From Zizania palustris (lineage: Eukaryota > Streptophyta > Magnoliopsida > Poales > Poaceae), in assembly GCA_019279435.1 (NCBI GenBank), contig JAAALK010000082.1:12230594-12294593 (forward strand): a stretch of DNA of 64,000 nucleotides. The letters are read 5' to 3'. Position 1 is the stretch's first letter. Each line of letters opens with the position of its first letter. This document shows, piece by piece, positions 44,470 to 56,000 of the stretch. The notes beneath the pieces were generated by a model that saw only the letters and a list, made by a program, of their open reading frames with translations, was not told where the DNA came from and did not search any database. Made by a program: the position numbers and the translations under genes.

Positions 44470-44640
44470 CAGGCAACTTCCGTCGGCCAAAGCCCGATGG
44501 AAGTTAGCCTTTGGCCGACGGAAGCGAGGAGACGGAGGTTAGCTAACTTCCGTCGGCCAGCCTGGCCGACGGAAGTTAGGGGCATCTAACTTCCGTCGGC
44601 TTTGGCCCTAGCCGATGGAAGTTAGCCTTTCTGCCCACGT
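44470..44640. repeat. CACTA1 subterminal repeats (seven copies)
   Basis: The motif TAACTTCCGTCGGC occurs in both orientations, at about 44473, 44487, 44510, 44540, 44563, 44586 and 44612 (some with CGATGG for CGACGG). Pairs face each other to form hairpins. In En/Spm such repeats bind the TNPA protein; that role is inferred here. Confidence 0.88.
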
Positions 44641-44649
44641 GGCCGAAAC

Positions 44650-46673
44650 TGTAGGACCGAAAGTAGCGACCAGAGGGGGGGTGAATGGGCGCCTTAAAAA
44701 TTCTTTCGAATCAATGGCCTGTTCCCAATACCCAACGCACCTCAAAAATACTACGCAGCAGAAAATAAACAGAAGGCCTAAGTCTAAAGGTTTCTAACCT
44801 AGAAGCATATGATGATAAACAGTGTAAAGCTAAAAAGGTGCAACTAGGCAGATAAACAAGTTGTAACAGGCCTATACTTCTCAAAGAAATGATCTAAGTA
44901 TGTATAAAGTGAAAAGAGAAGTTACTGTCCAAAATTGTCTCCTGTTCGGTACTTGGCGAAGCCCCCTTCGCACGTCGAGGTATGCTTCGGAGGTTGGTGA
45001 CGGAGTCTGTCCGAAATGCCGAAGGTGTCACTGTCTAGCCTAGTTCGAAGACGTAAGAACCGAAGTGTACTTCGAAGCAAAGAAAAGAAACAGTGCCGGA
45101 GCTTGGTTCGAAGTATGCACTTCGAAGACAAGTCTTCGCACACAGCTTCGACTCACGAACTTCGGAGCGAAGTAAAAACAGTGCCGAAGCTTGCTTCGAA
45201 GTATGCACTTCGAAGACAAGACTTCGAAGGTACTTCGAACCGAAAGTCTCGAAGCTAAACCTTCGAACACGAACCTTCGAACACAAAGCTTCGAACACAC
45301 AAACAGACAACCTTCGAAACGCAGAAGCGAAGTCTGTTACGAGACAGAAAATCAAGTCCGAAGCCAATGCTCTACCTTCAAAAAGAGCAAGCTCCGAAAA
45401 GAGAAGCGAAGGGTGACACGCTACACAGAAATCAGTGCGAGGCCTAGCGGAGCCACTAGCTTCGAACCCAACCTTGAAACGTGTCGAAGTATGGACTTCG
45501 AACAGATAGGGCCGAAGCCCCTTCGCGCTATTGTTCGAAGTATGAAATGCTGTCGATCAGAAAAATGCTTCGAAGCATAGCAGCACAGAATACAAAACAA
45601 AGTTCGCAGATTGAAACGAAGCCTTCGAGTATGGTTGGATCGAAGCCTGCCTCACGGAGCTGAGGGGCTTCGAACAGAGAAGGATGACTTCGCAGAGACA
45701 GCCAGAAAAGCGATTTTAGTCCTCTCAACCCGATCGAAAAGTAGAGCAGTAAAAGTAAAACGCTGGCGCAGGAGTACTGTAGCTACAGTGGAGTACTACT
45801 TGCAAAATGCAAGAACTAGTACTCTGCTGTGAAGAACAGAAGCTTCTTCACATCAGCCGAAGCCTACCAGGGCTCAAAAATCACAGAGAAACTTGCTCTG
45901 AAGGTGAAATCGAGTCATTAAAAACCTTACAGATGCAGCACACACAGAAGTAGAGCATTTACTGCAACATTAAAAGCAAGGCAAGAAAAACAGTGGGAGG
46001 ACTCCCTGGCGGCGCAGGCAAGGAAGAGGAGAGGAGAGAGAAAAACGTGAGAGGCAAAATGACCCAATAGAGTGGTATTCAATTTCAGCAAAAGGGTAGT
46101 CCAAACCCTAGGGATTGGGGTGCTATTTATAGGCAGCCCAACACTAGGAATATTCTACCAGCCCCTTAGGGTTTTACAGACTCAAAAATACAGAAAAAGA
46201 CTCTACTGCCCTTAGGTATTTTTACAGACACAACTGACTGACTGTGGGCCTAGAGTAACAGATGACATATCCTGAAGCTACTCTTCTGGACAGTCGGATA
46301 CAGAATCAACGGTTGTCAGTTTTACGCCGAAACTGACAAAGCCTCCACCAGCTTTGCACCAGGTACCCGGATTGGGCCGGCCCGACTCCGCAGCTCTCTC
46401 AGCCCGGCAATCGCTCACCGCCCGTGTACCTGAGTCAGTCCTGGTCAACAGCCTAGTGGGTCTTCTACTGCTTCTGGCCCATGCACCCGGATTGGGCCAG
46501 CCCGACTTCGCAGCCTCCTCTGCCCGACAGTCGCTCGCTGCCCGTGTACCTGAGTCACACGCGGCCCATGAAACAGCAGATCTCTTCTTCTCTTCAGTCC
46601 TCGTTGACTATCGTTGACAATGACTCATCACTTCTAGAGCCATGAGGCCCACGCTATTCAGCATGGCTCCTCA
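44650..46673 (-). mobile_element. Solo LTR of the Copia2 family in CACTA1
   Basis: One LTR only: TGTAGGACCG at the left edge and GGCTCCTCA at the right, 2024 bp, flanked by a perfect GAAAC duplication (44645-44649 and 46674-46678). No internal element sequence remains, the mark of unequal recombination between two LTRs. TATA box near 46122-46133 (minus). Confidence 0.95.
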
Positions 46674-46679
46674 GAAACC

Positions 46680-46722
46680 AGCTAACTTCCGTCGGCTATG
46701 GTAAAAGCCGACGGAAGTTAGC
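46680..46722. repeat. CACTA1 subterminal repeat pair beyond the solo LTR
   Basis: TAACTTCCGTCGGC (about 46683) and its inverse GCCGACGGAAGTTA (about 46708) form a hairpin with an 11-base loop. They continue the array broken by the solo LTR. Confidence 0.88.
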
Positions 46723-46739
46723 TGGTATTTTTTTTCCTG

Positions 46740-47000
46740 GTTCCCCTACTCACACTCACATCCAACCACAATTTCAATCACATTCACAATACACATCCAA
46801 ATTCACATTTCACATCCAAAATCACATTCAAACTTCACATATAACATCCAAAATCACATCTCACATCCAAATTCACATCCACACTTCACACATCACATCC
46901 AAAATCACATAATATAACTGAATTCACATCCAAAGTCACAGTACACATCTGAATTCACATATAACATCCAAATTCACATACAAATTCACAAAACACAGCG
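46740..47000. repeat. Degenerate CACATCCAAATTCACA repeats
   Basis: Some 260 bases are made of loosely repeated CACATCCAAAATCACA-like units of 14-20 bases. It is A/C-rich on the plus strand, has no open frame of interest and forms the 3' noncoding part of CACTA1. Confidence 0.75.
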
Positions 47001-47039
47001 AGAGCCACATACAAAGTCATATTTGTCCATATACTCACT

Positions 47040-49437
47040 GATCGCCCACATTTGGGTCGTGGGTGCCGCCGCTGCCTCCCGCTTCATCCACATTTGCCCT
47101 AGAGGCTCCATCCTGACCAGACGTACGGAAACTCTGAAGAAATAGACAAAATTAGAGAACGAACTCAACTACCCTTCTAAACGCTAACTTAAGTATCTAG
47201 GAGGTACCTCAGGTGATGTTGGAGATAGTAGTGGTGGCGGGGGAGGTAGTGGTTGCAACATGGACATGTCAAATCCACTATTTTGCTGGCTAGTTGCTAC
47301 ACATGTTGTAATGTAATCAGTTAGTTCTAAACCTATTTCTGAATACTTTTGAATTGCAACACTCTAAACTAAACTTACTTGGATCATCGCTTGTTGTTGT
47401 GCTAAGCAGGCGGTATAGTACTCTTGTTGTTTCCTGTTGTGCTCATTTATCCGCCTCATTTCCTCCCTCATTTGAACCATCTCCAGGGTTTCTTCTGAGC
47501 GACGACGGCTAGAGCCAACTCCAACGGAGCTCTGCGATGACTGAGCTGACTTCTGAGCTCTCACCGCTCTCGAGTCAATAGCTCCATTGAACATGGAGTA
47601 CCTGCAACATTAACAGGGGTTAGTTACCATCACAATACCATACACAAAACATTAATAAAAACACTGTCTCACCATCCATGGCTTTTGCCACCTCCGCTGG
47701 AGTACACGGCCATTTGGTCGACAGGTTCTCTCCGCCAATCATAGTCCTCTCCATGGAGTCGAACCATGTGTTCACCATACTGCGCCTGCAAAAAACATGT
47801 CCGATTAGCTAGACGCAGAAAAATGAAATTACGTAAACTCTTAATAACATCTCACCAAATGGTCCGTGGCTATCTGGCTACACAAGACATTTGGATGTGT
47901 AGGATCGCTTCCTTTGTGACCAGAGGTATACACCTCTATGTCACTTGGCACGTTGCCAGATTTAGCTTTCTGTACATTAGAAATGAGTTAGTCGCATTAC
48001 AATGTATCTATAGCTAGAGAGTGACAGAAGGAGGTCTTACCAAGCGTTTAGCGTGGCGAATATGTCCGTCGGCACCATATCTGTGCTTCGGATCCGTCCC
48101 GCGGCATTGTCTTTTCTGCTCGGAAGTCTTCTTAAATGCGGCTGAAGACCAAATCTTGCAGAATTCGAAATACGCGTCCTCGCGGTTTGCAAACCATGGA
48201 AATCCTCACCTGAACAGAGATGCTATTTGTATTATATGACAACAAATCTCAACAATCGAAGATTTAAAAAGTTAGAATTGTTTACCGAACGGTATTCTTC
48301 TTCAGTCAAATAGATTGACGATGAGCCCGTCGCCTTGCTCATTCGTTGCCCTAGCTTCTCCTTGTAGTAAGCTTTGTTCGCTTGAATGCGGGCATACGAA
48401 ATGGCATCCTTCACCACCTTATGTGCATTGTTGTTGAAGACTTGAAGGGCATGGTTATGGTGATTGCCGACCTCTGGCAAGCAAAAGCGTAACTGCAAAA
48501 GTAATGATTAGTAAAGTGTTGTAACTCGAAAAGCCTAAAAGAAGATTGAAAAAACACATGCATACCCAGAAGTCATGAGACACCGCCCCCTGAGCAGTTC
48601 CGTGGCACCCGTCAGGAGCAAACCGGTACTGGTCCCATGTCTGGCATAGAACCCACTCACCGGTCGGCATTGTCAGCACCCCTGGGTAGTGCAGACGACA
48701 CAGGTTACCCAATATCTGGTTAACCTGCCTGACCCTCAAAGTGTCGTCAAACCGAGAGTCAATCCAAGATCTAGAAATACATAATAAATAAAGTCAGTTT
48801 AGTGAAAGAAATTTTTTGAAAAAAAAAATGCAAAACAACAGAAGAGTATTACACTTACCCGTCACCTACAGGCGTAATCTCGATCTTGGCTCCACCGGAA
48901 GAGACTACTGGTGAGGTGACCAGGTGGCTCGTCCTGAAAGATACTGAGGACCCACCGGCAGCCTCAGCCCCTTCCTCCTGACCTGCACCCTCCGGGACAT
49001 CCCCCAGCCCCGCACCCTCCGGGTCATCCCCCAGCCCCGCACCCTCCGGGTCATCCCCCTGCCCCACACCCTATGGGTCATCCCTCTGTGTCGCACACTC
49101 TACGACATCCCCCTCCTGCCCCCCACCCACTGGATGATCCTCGTGACCCGCGCTCTCCAAGTGTTCTTCCTCCTACAAAACAGTATTGAAACAATTAGTA
49201 ATAATTTATAACTGGCATAAAAAACAATCTGAAAGTTACCTCCTCATCTAGTTGAAATAAAATAGGCCGACCAATTAATGTCGGATCTATGCATCTCAGG
49301 AGCTGCTCTTGACGACGTCTGTTTGAAGAAGAGGAACTACCCTGGAATAGGGTGTCCTCCTGACTCGTCAGAGTACTCGCCGGAGTACTCGCCGATGAAC
49401 TCCCCAAGCGGTAGAGCTTCCTCGTGACACTCCTCAC
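47040..49437 (-). pseudogene. CACTA1 accessory gene (PF03004-like plant transposase)
   Basis: A gene of at least seven exons with GT-AG borders: about 49437-49240, 49172-48859, 48770-48566, 48492-48286, 48209-48040 and more down to about 47360. The N-terminus is Ser-rich. Exon 2 has a 27-bp repeat coding for GDDPEGAGL-like units and one TAG (49073-49071). Exons 3-5 read 'WIDSRFDDTLRVRQVNQILG', 'EWVLCQTWDQYRFAPDGCHG', 'KAYYKEKLGQRMSKATGSS' and 'FEFCKIWSSAAFKKTSEQKR', in the style of the Ptta/En/Spm accessory protein, thought to bind the element ends. The last exon is a Glu/Arg coiled coil, 'RRRSEETLEMVQMREEMRRI'. The family name is from memory and moderately sure; exon borders in the second half are approximate. 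Confidence 0.65.
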
Positions 49438-49560
49438 CTTTTTTTACATCATGTTCAAAATAAGCACAAACAAGCATTTATTAGTAAGGAAGGTTTGTAC
49501 ATATGAAAAAACATGTAATATGAAGTATATTGCATATGCATGTATGAAAACAATTACTTG

Positions 49561-52500
49561 TCAATTATCATCAAAATCAGGATCAATTTGTCCTTTTCTC
49601 CCCAAAGCACGCCATGTTACTTTTTTCTTCTTATGTTGGTGTTTCCTTTTCTCGGGAACTGCCACATCATTAGAATCGCCGAGAAAAGAATCTGTCGACG
49701 ATTCTGACTCTACATTAAACGAAGTCGGCAATTCATCATCTTGGTAAACCTCATCGACCTCTTCAACCTCCAATTGATAAGCGCCATCACTAGGGGTGTG
49801 TAGACGTTCCTGAGGATTCACTTTGTAGACTACCCACCTGCTCGACTTGGTGAGCAAGGACAAAATTATCGCAACCAGATAATCGTTCCGCGTGTTTGAC
49901 TTCAACCATCCCAAATTGGTTTTCACGAGTACCATGTTTAGGGTCGAACCAATCACAATCGAAGAAGACTACTTTAATCTCCTTATTCCCGGCAAAATTG
50001 TACTCGATTATATTTTTGATGATTCCATAATACATAGTTTCGTGTCCTTGTCCATCAACGACCCTTGTAACAACTCCAGTATTAGTTGTTACCGCTAGAG
50101 GTCGATATGCTTCAAAAATAGTTGAACGGAAGCGAAAACCATTAACATCATAGCGACCGTAACTTTTGGCACTAATACTCCCGTAAGAGAGTTGTCGCAA
50201 CTCTATATGTACATTATCAGCGAGCATGCACTGCAAATCATAGGAGATTATAAGATAATTAACCTAGTGGAGTAAAACAATACGTGTCACAAAAGGTAAG
50301 GATTTACATGTTCTCTGAACCAAGTGAGGAAACTAGGCCCACCATTTACTCCTTCTCGACGCAATTTATCTAATTGCTTCTCCATTGGTTGACGACCAGA
50401 CGTCGAGTATTTCGAATCAAACATACTGTCAATATTGTAACGAATAGGTAAACAAACTGGTAGGTATAAAATTTGGAGGTAAAATATAAAACTAAAAAGA
50501 ATCACTTACGCGAAATATTGTTCCATCTCTTCCATATTTGAGTACATGTAGAGCAAGGCGTATGTTCGTTCTTCCTGAGTTACATAATATGTCGTGGAGA
50601 CACCAACAGTTATGCCCTTCCACCCAAATATTTGGAGATCACTACAAGGATGGTCTTCATCCATATGGTACCGTGTAGCAGGTGTGTTGACATTGTGATG
50701 CTCAGCGAAGTATACACTAGTGAAGTATGATATCTCTTTCAATTTAAATTCTTCTGCGATGCAACCTTCAACTCTGGCCTTATTACCAACCATCGCTCTA
50801 AGCTTCTTTAGGGACCTTTCAATATGATACATCCACCTATATTGCACAGGGCCACCTACCTTAGCTTCATATGACAGATGAACCAGTAAATGTTGCATTG
50901 GATTGAAGAACCCTGGAGGGAATATTTTTTCCAGTTTACATAAAAGCACCGGGATCTCTTTATCTAGCATCTCCATCATATCTTTCTTAATTTCTTTCGC
51001 ACAAAGCTGTCTATAAAAATGGCTCAGCTCAGCTAACGCCTTCCACACATCATCATTCAGGTACCCGCGAAACATTACAAGAAGGACTCTTTCCATTATT
51101 ATGTGGTAATCGTGACTTTTCAATCCATTTAATTTCCCTATCTTCAAGTTCACAGCTCTTCTAAATCCCGCAGCGTAACCATCTGGGAATTTCAAATTTT
51201 TCAACCACCTCATTACTTGTTTTTTTTCTTTAGGTTTTAAACAAAATGGGGCACGTGGCTTGCCACCACTATTCGTCAACTCAAGGGTTGGTCGATTACA
51301 AATCTCAGCTAAATCTTTTCTCGCCTTTACATTATCTTTTGTCCTGTCAGTAAAATCCATACATGTACTTATAATGCTTTCACCAGCATTACGTTCCTGA
51401 TGCATAACGTCAATGTTGTGCATCAGAATTAGTGATTTGACATACGACAGTTCCCATAAGCCACATATGTGGGTCCAATTATGTTTGGTTCCGAATCCTA
51501 CAAATCCATCCTCATTTTCATTAAGGACCAACTCATTCAGCATATCAGCGATTTCTCTACCATTTAAATGCCTTGGTGGTCCCTTTACAACAATACTGTC
51601 CTTCTTGAAATTGTTCCTCTGTAACCTAAATGGGTGATTCAAGGGCAAAAAGCATCTATGGCAATCAAAGTAACAAATCTTTCCCCCGAAGTTCAGACGG
51701 AAACAATCTGTGTCCTTCGCACATATCGGGCATGTCAACCTTCCATGAAAACTCCAACCAAAAAAAATACCGTATGCCGGAAAATCGTGGACCGACCACA
51801 GATACGCAACTCGAAGATTGAATTTTTGCTTCTGGTCATAGTCATATGCTTCAACTCCTTTCCACAATTGTTTCAACTCTTCAATTAAGGGCTTCAGCAT
51901 CACATTTATTCGTGTTCCAGGATGCTCTGGACGGGGTATAATGAGACACAGGAACATAAATTCATATTTCATACAAAACGAAGGTGGAAGGTTGTATGGA
52001 ATAGCAAACACAGGCCAACAAGAGTACGACGATGCGGTTACATTGAAAGGCGTGAATCCATCTGTTGCCAACCCGATGCGAACATTCCTTGCATCACTAG
52101 CAAAGTCTGCATCAAAATCATCTAGAGCCTTCCATGCCTCACCATCAGATGGGTGCACCATTACTTGATTATTCTCACGTACACCTTCTTTATGCCATCC
52201 CATATGTCTAGCGGTTTTCTTTGAGAGAAACAATCATTTCACCCGAGGTGTAAGAGGCATGTAACGAAGTTGCTTATGAGCAACCTCTGTCGTCACCTTC
52301 TCTCCGTCTTCATTTACGACCTCTACGAATCTCGGTTTACCAAATTTTAAGCATTTCACCTCATTACTATGTTCTTTCCAGAACAACATACAATTATCTG
52401 GGCACACATCAATCTTCTCATACTCCATACCGAGAGCAGAAAGCATTTTCTTTGACTGGTACATGTCTTTCGGCACCTTATGGTTCTTAGGAAGGATATC

Positions 52501-53034
52501 GCTGATCAGATTCAAGAGCTCTTTATAACAATTGTTTGAAAATGCAAACTTTGACTTAATAGCCATAATACGAGTCACGAAAGCGAGAACGCTTACGGTG
52601 GTGTGCTCATGCAATGGCTCTTCTGAAGCTCGAAGGATGTCGAAAAACTTTTGAACCTCCGATGTTGGAGGATCCTTAGGGTTTGATTCAAACTCCGGTC
52701 GTATAGCATCAAGCATCTCATCCATCCTATCATCAGCAACGCTATCATCTTCTTCTTCCACTTCTAATACCATTTTTTCACGGCCTGTCTCGCCGTGAAA
52801 AGACCAAACTTCATAACCTGGCACGAAACCATATTTGCAAATATGCAATGACAACGTCCTCTTGTCTTGCCAACGAGAATTTCTGCACTTCATGCATGGG
52901 CACCTCGCGCCAGTGTTTGTTGTCAAAGCGAATGCACGATCAACAAATTTCTCAGCGTTGATTACCCACTCTCTCGTGTGAGCTCCACTTTTCATCCAAC
53001 CACTATACATCCACCGTCGGTCGTCCTCAGCCAT
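49561..53034 (-). pseudogene. CACTA1 TNP2-type transposase
   Basis: It begins at 53034, 'MAEDDRRWMYSGWMKSGAHT', with an N-terminal transposase-associated domain (conserved 'RCPCMKCRNSR'). A TGA at 52236-52234 interrupts after 'LTPRVK', then the transposase core runs to 50510: 'FASDARNVRIGLATDGFTPF', Cys-rich 'CPICAKDTDC', 'HNIDVMHQERNAGESI' and 'PPGFFNPMQHLLVHLSYEAK'. A GTAAGT donor ends this exon. Two small exons follow (about 50428-50311 and 50233-49561) with a DUF4216-like region ('FFDCDWFDPKHGTRENQFG') and an acidic then Lys-rich tail. A frame shift near 49850 splits the DUF4216 part. TNP2 proteins cut and move CACTA elements; this copy is broken at two points. CACTA2 carries Leu at the first stop. 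Confidence 0.85.
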
Positions 53035-53208
53035 TCTATAGGCAAAACATTCATTCAATCGAAAATACATCATGCATAAGTACCACGGGCCTAGGCGACC
53101 AAAAATTGGCATAGCATACAAGATAACAGGATTCACGCACGGCCCAGAAGATCAGGCCCAACTCCCCGCACCCTACACGCACGGCCTAGAAGATTCACGC
53201 ACTGGCCG

Positions 53209-53343
53209 CTATAAAAGGGCTCGCAACAAACACACACCCTGGCCACCCCTCGCCTCCACCTCCGGACAACGGAGGGGATGCAGAGGCGGCCGGGCGGCCG
53301 GCGACGCAAGGGGAAGCAGAGCCCGCGGCGCAAGGGAAGAGGG
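53209..53343 (+). other. Plus-strand TATA-like site and short open frame, antisense to the transposase
   Basis: GCTATAAAAGGGCTC at about 53208-53222 is a good plant TATA box on the plus strand. An ATG at 53279 opens a short Arg-rich frame ('MQRRPGGRRRKGKQ'). It is in the leader region of CACTA1, opposite to TNP2. Nothing shows that it is used. Confidence 0.3.
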
Positions 53344-53369
53344 TTAACCGAAAGGCCTGTGCCACGCCT

Positions 53370-53465
53370 TAGACACTACCACGGACCCTAGGCGCCCGCC
53401 CAGACACGCCTGGCGATCGCCTAGGCGCCATGGGCGACGCCTAGAAGCTCCAGGCGGGCGCCTGG
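53370..53465. repeat. Cluster of GC-rich palindromes in CACTA1 leader
   Basis: CTCCAGGCGGGCGCCTGGAG (53440-53465 region) is a near-perfect palindrome, and GCCTGGCGATCGCCTAGGC and AGGCGCC repeats precede it. They replace the second arm of the hairpin that CACTA2 has at 62775-62960. Confidence 0.75.
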
Positions 53466-54420
53466 AGAACAACAAGGTAATGTTACTGAAATCCCATTCG
53501 GACTCATGACTCATCATAAAACCACGCTCTGTCGCCCACTCTGAGGCTGTCCAAAAAGGGACAATTCCGGACCTACACATCTCACACACATGACACGTGT
53601 GAGACATGTTGGTCCGAAACGGGTGACGCATAGGTTTCATTACACTATCTACGTTGTTGTCAAATAAAAAATTGCATACGAAAAGAAATATATATAATAA
53701 AGTATATATATATAATATACTAATCACCGTAATGAAATCATCAACAAACCACAAATTAACACAAGAATATAATTAATAGCGTATATAATAGCACATCTCA
53801 TAGTAAACACTTGTAAAAGCATAAAATTAATTGACTTTTGTTTTTATTAATTACTTTGTGAATGCTACTTTACTCTTGGTAATTACCAACTACTTGTGAC
53901 ATGTGCATACCAATTAACGTCATTGCGAGCAAAAATGAAACAATTATTCATTATATCACATATTATAACAAAAAATAAGTGTCTATAATACAAGCAATCT
54001 TCGACCACTACGACAAAATCGTTGCAAACCTAGAGCAATCATTGCAATCAGAAAGAAAAATTCACAAATCAAAAGTGAATAAAATTCTTAAAAAGGAAAA
54101 AATTACTTGACAGCGATGGATCGGAGGTCGGCGGGTGGCAGAGGTCGACGGGGGGCAACGGGCACCGGCTGAACATCACATATGAATCGAAGCATATTAA
54201 TACATGAAGAAAATTTTTAACATAACAACATATATTGCATATAAACACCACATGATATATTCACAATTCAATTCAATTCAAATAATCCACAACATGTGAC
54301 ATCTCAAATTCTCAGCCCAATTCAATTCAATTCAAATAAGCCACAACATATATTCCTAGCCCACATTCTCAACATATATTCCAAATTGACATGCATCTCA
54401 GCCCAAATTCACAATTATCC
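53466..54420 (-). other. A/T-rich leader or intron of CACTA1
   Basis: No gene is seen. Part of it (about 53500-53750) aligns in reverse with CACTA2 at about 62590-62790, so it belongs to the transposon and probably is 5' leader or first intron. TATATATA runs occur near 53690-53720. Confidence 0.6.
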
Positions 54421-54930
54421 ATACCGGTGTGGTGGAGACGGTGACGTCGACGGGCTTCGACGGGACCAGCGGACAGGCGGAGGCGTCGACGGGTGGCGGA
54501 CAGTGGAGGTGCGGTGGGTGGCCGCGGTGGTGGCCGGGGTGGCGGTGCCGGTAGGAGGCGGGCGGCCGGGCGGTGGCGAGGGTAGGAGGCGACGGCGGCA
54601 GGAGGCGGACAGTGGAGGCGCGGTGGGTGGCCACGAGCGGTGGCCGGGGCAGCGGTGCCGGCCGGTGGCGGGCCGGTGGCTGGCGGCCAGGAGGTGGTGG
54701 GCGGCCGGGCGGCAGCGCAGGCAGGAGGCGGCGGCGGGAGGCAATGGGGGAGGCGGCGCGGGCGGGATACGGCCGAGAGGCGGTGGCAGTGGGAGGAGGC
54801 GGCGGCGGCGGGAGGCGAGACGGGCCAGCGGTGGCGCGGGCCGGAGGCGGGCGGTGGCGGCGGTGCGGGCCCTGGGCGCGGGAGGCGGCGGCGGGTACTG
54901 TGCGCGTACAGGGAGTTAGGTCTCCCTGTA
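54420..54930 (-). other. GC-rich 5' control/first-exon region of CACTA1
   Basis: Very G-rich on the plus strand (GGCGG and GGTGGC runs), with open frames that are only low complexity. The adjoining 'CGCGCACGTACAGG' (minus strand) also occurs near the start of CACTA2 (61700). The place corresponds to the GC-rich downstream control region of En/Spm. Confidence 0.55.
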
Positions 54931-54980
54931 CGTGCGCGCGGTTGGGGAAAAACCCCCTAACTTCCGTTGGCCAGCATTTT

Positions 54981-55219
54981 CCGGAAGTGGGTGATCTAGT
55001 TTGGGTGTATCTACGCAAAGAACATTTTCCGGAGAAGCGCAAGTCCAAGATTATGCCAAGTGCTGATGGTCCATTCAAAGTGTTAAAGAAGATAAACGAC
55101 AATGCATACAAGATTGAACTTCCTAGAGATGACTACAATGTGAGTACTACTTTCAATGTTATTGATTTGTCACCATTCTTTGGATCAAAACAAACAGAGT
55201 TAAGGACAACTCCTTTTTA
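54981..55219 (+). pseudogene. Gypsy5 integrase C-terminus
   Basis: 'EVGDLVWVYLRKEHFPEKRK' then 'DGPFKVLKKINDNAYKIELP' and 'STTFNVIDLSPFFGS' is the C-terminal integrase of plant Gypsy elements of the Del/Tekay or Reina type, ending in TAA at 55217-55219. It continues the frame broken at 44456. No intact chromodomain follows. Confidence 0.85.
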
Positions 55220-56000
55220 AGAACAGGAGGATGATACATGCAGTCTAGAGTCATGATCATTTCCTTCCTCTATTGATTAAGATATTCCAAATCATTTTCA
55301 AGGACCAATAACATTTGCTCTTGAGTAAAAATAATATTTACTATGAGAATCAATTGTTACCTCATGCTCCTAAATTAATTGTTCTCATGTATAAAGACAT
55401 TGGAGAGCATCACCAAGCTAACAACCATGCAACAAATGCCAATGATGCCATTTCGGTTTCTAGTGATCTGTTGGGAGAAACATGTGCATAGGAGATGAAC
55501 TACAACTCCTATTGCAATGTTCAGCCACAGCTTGGAATAAGCTTTCCAATGGATCAGGCCCCATCCCTTAATTCAATATGAGCACTGAGTTATAAACCAA
55601 ATAAAGCGAGGACTAGAAACTGCTACAATAAAGTGACAACTAGCCAAATAAATGGATGAGTTGAGACTGTTGCCAGCTGATTTATTATGTTTATTGTGCT
55701 ATTTCAGTAGAGAGTTATGCACCATAACTAGCATTTTAATCTATTGTAAAACTGCCAACCCTCTCTCCTATATATAGGAGTATTCTACTCTATGAGGAAC
55801 ATAATTTTTAGATTGAAACAACTATGCTTTATGCATGTTCTTGAGTGTCCTAGCTACCAACTGAATTATTTATGAGAATTGTGCATTCCTTCCCATTGTT
55901 CTTGTAAACTCTTTGCGATTGTAGCGAGGATTGTATTCCACTTAACTTGGTTGAGTAGAAAACATGAGGTTGGGTGAACTCCATGCTACATGTTGTTGCA
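55220..56000 (+). other. Gypsy5 3' noncoding region and probable LTR
   Basis: GAACAGGAGGATGATACATG after the stop is a possible polypurine region. A candidate LTR start, TGTTGGGAGAAACATG, is at about 55468, and a TATA-like CCTATATATAGGAG is at about 55768-55781. The end may be GCTACA near 55990. No second LTR is available for comparison. Confidence 0.4.

Larger units (their letters stand above)
44457..54980 (-). mobile_element. CACTA1: En/Spm-type DNA transposon (minus strand) inside Gypsy5
   Basis: The left end reads CACTACAACAAAACAGG, a canonical CACTA terminus, followed by inverted subterminal repeats. The right end is not canonical: the subterminal-like AACTTCCGTTGGCC (54957-54972) runs almost directly into Gypsy5 integrase text. 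Between them are a PF03004-like accessory gene and a TNP2-type transposase gene, both on the minus strand, with a solo Copia LTR in the subterminal region. The left flanking trimer TAT has no match on the right, in line with end damage. The right boundary is uncertain by about 10 bases. Confidence 0.85.

Noticed and set aside
54296..55220. Open frames of 109-237 codons in the GC-rich segment
   Set aside because: Low-complexity Gly/Arg or Pro/Ala text in every frame, driven by composition; only the final part is Gypsy5 integrase.
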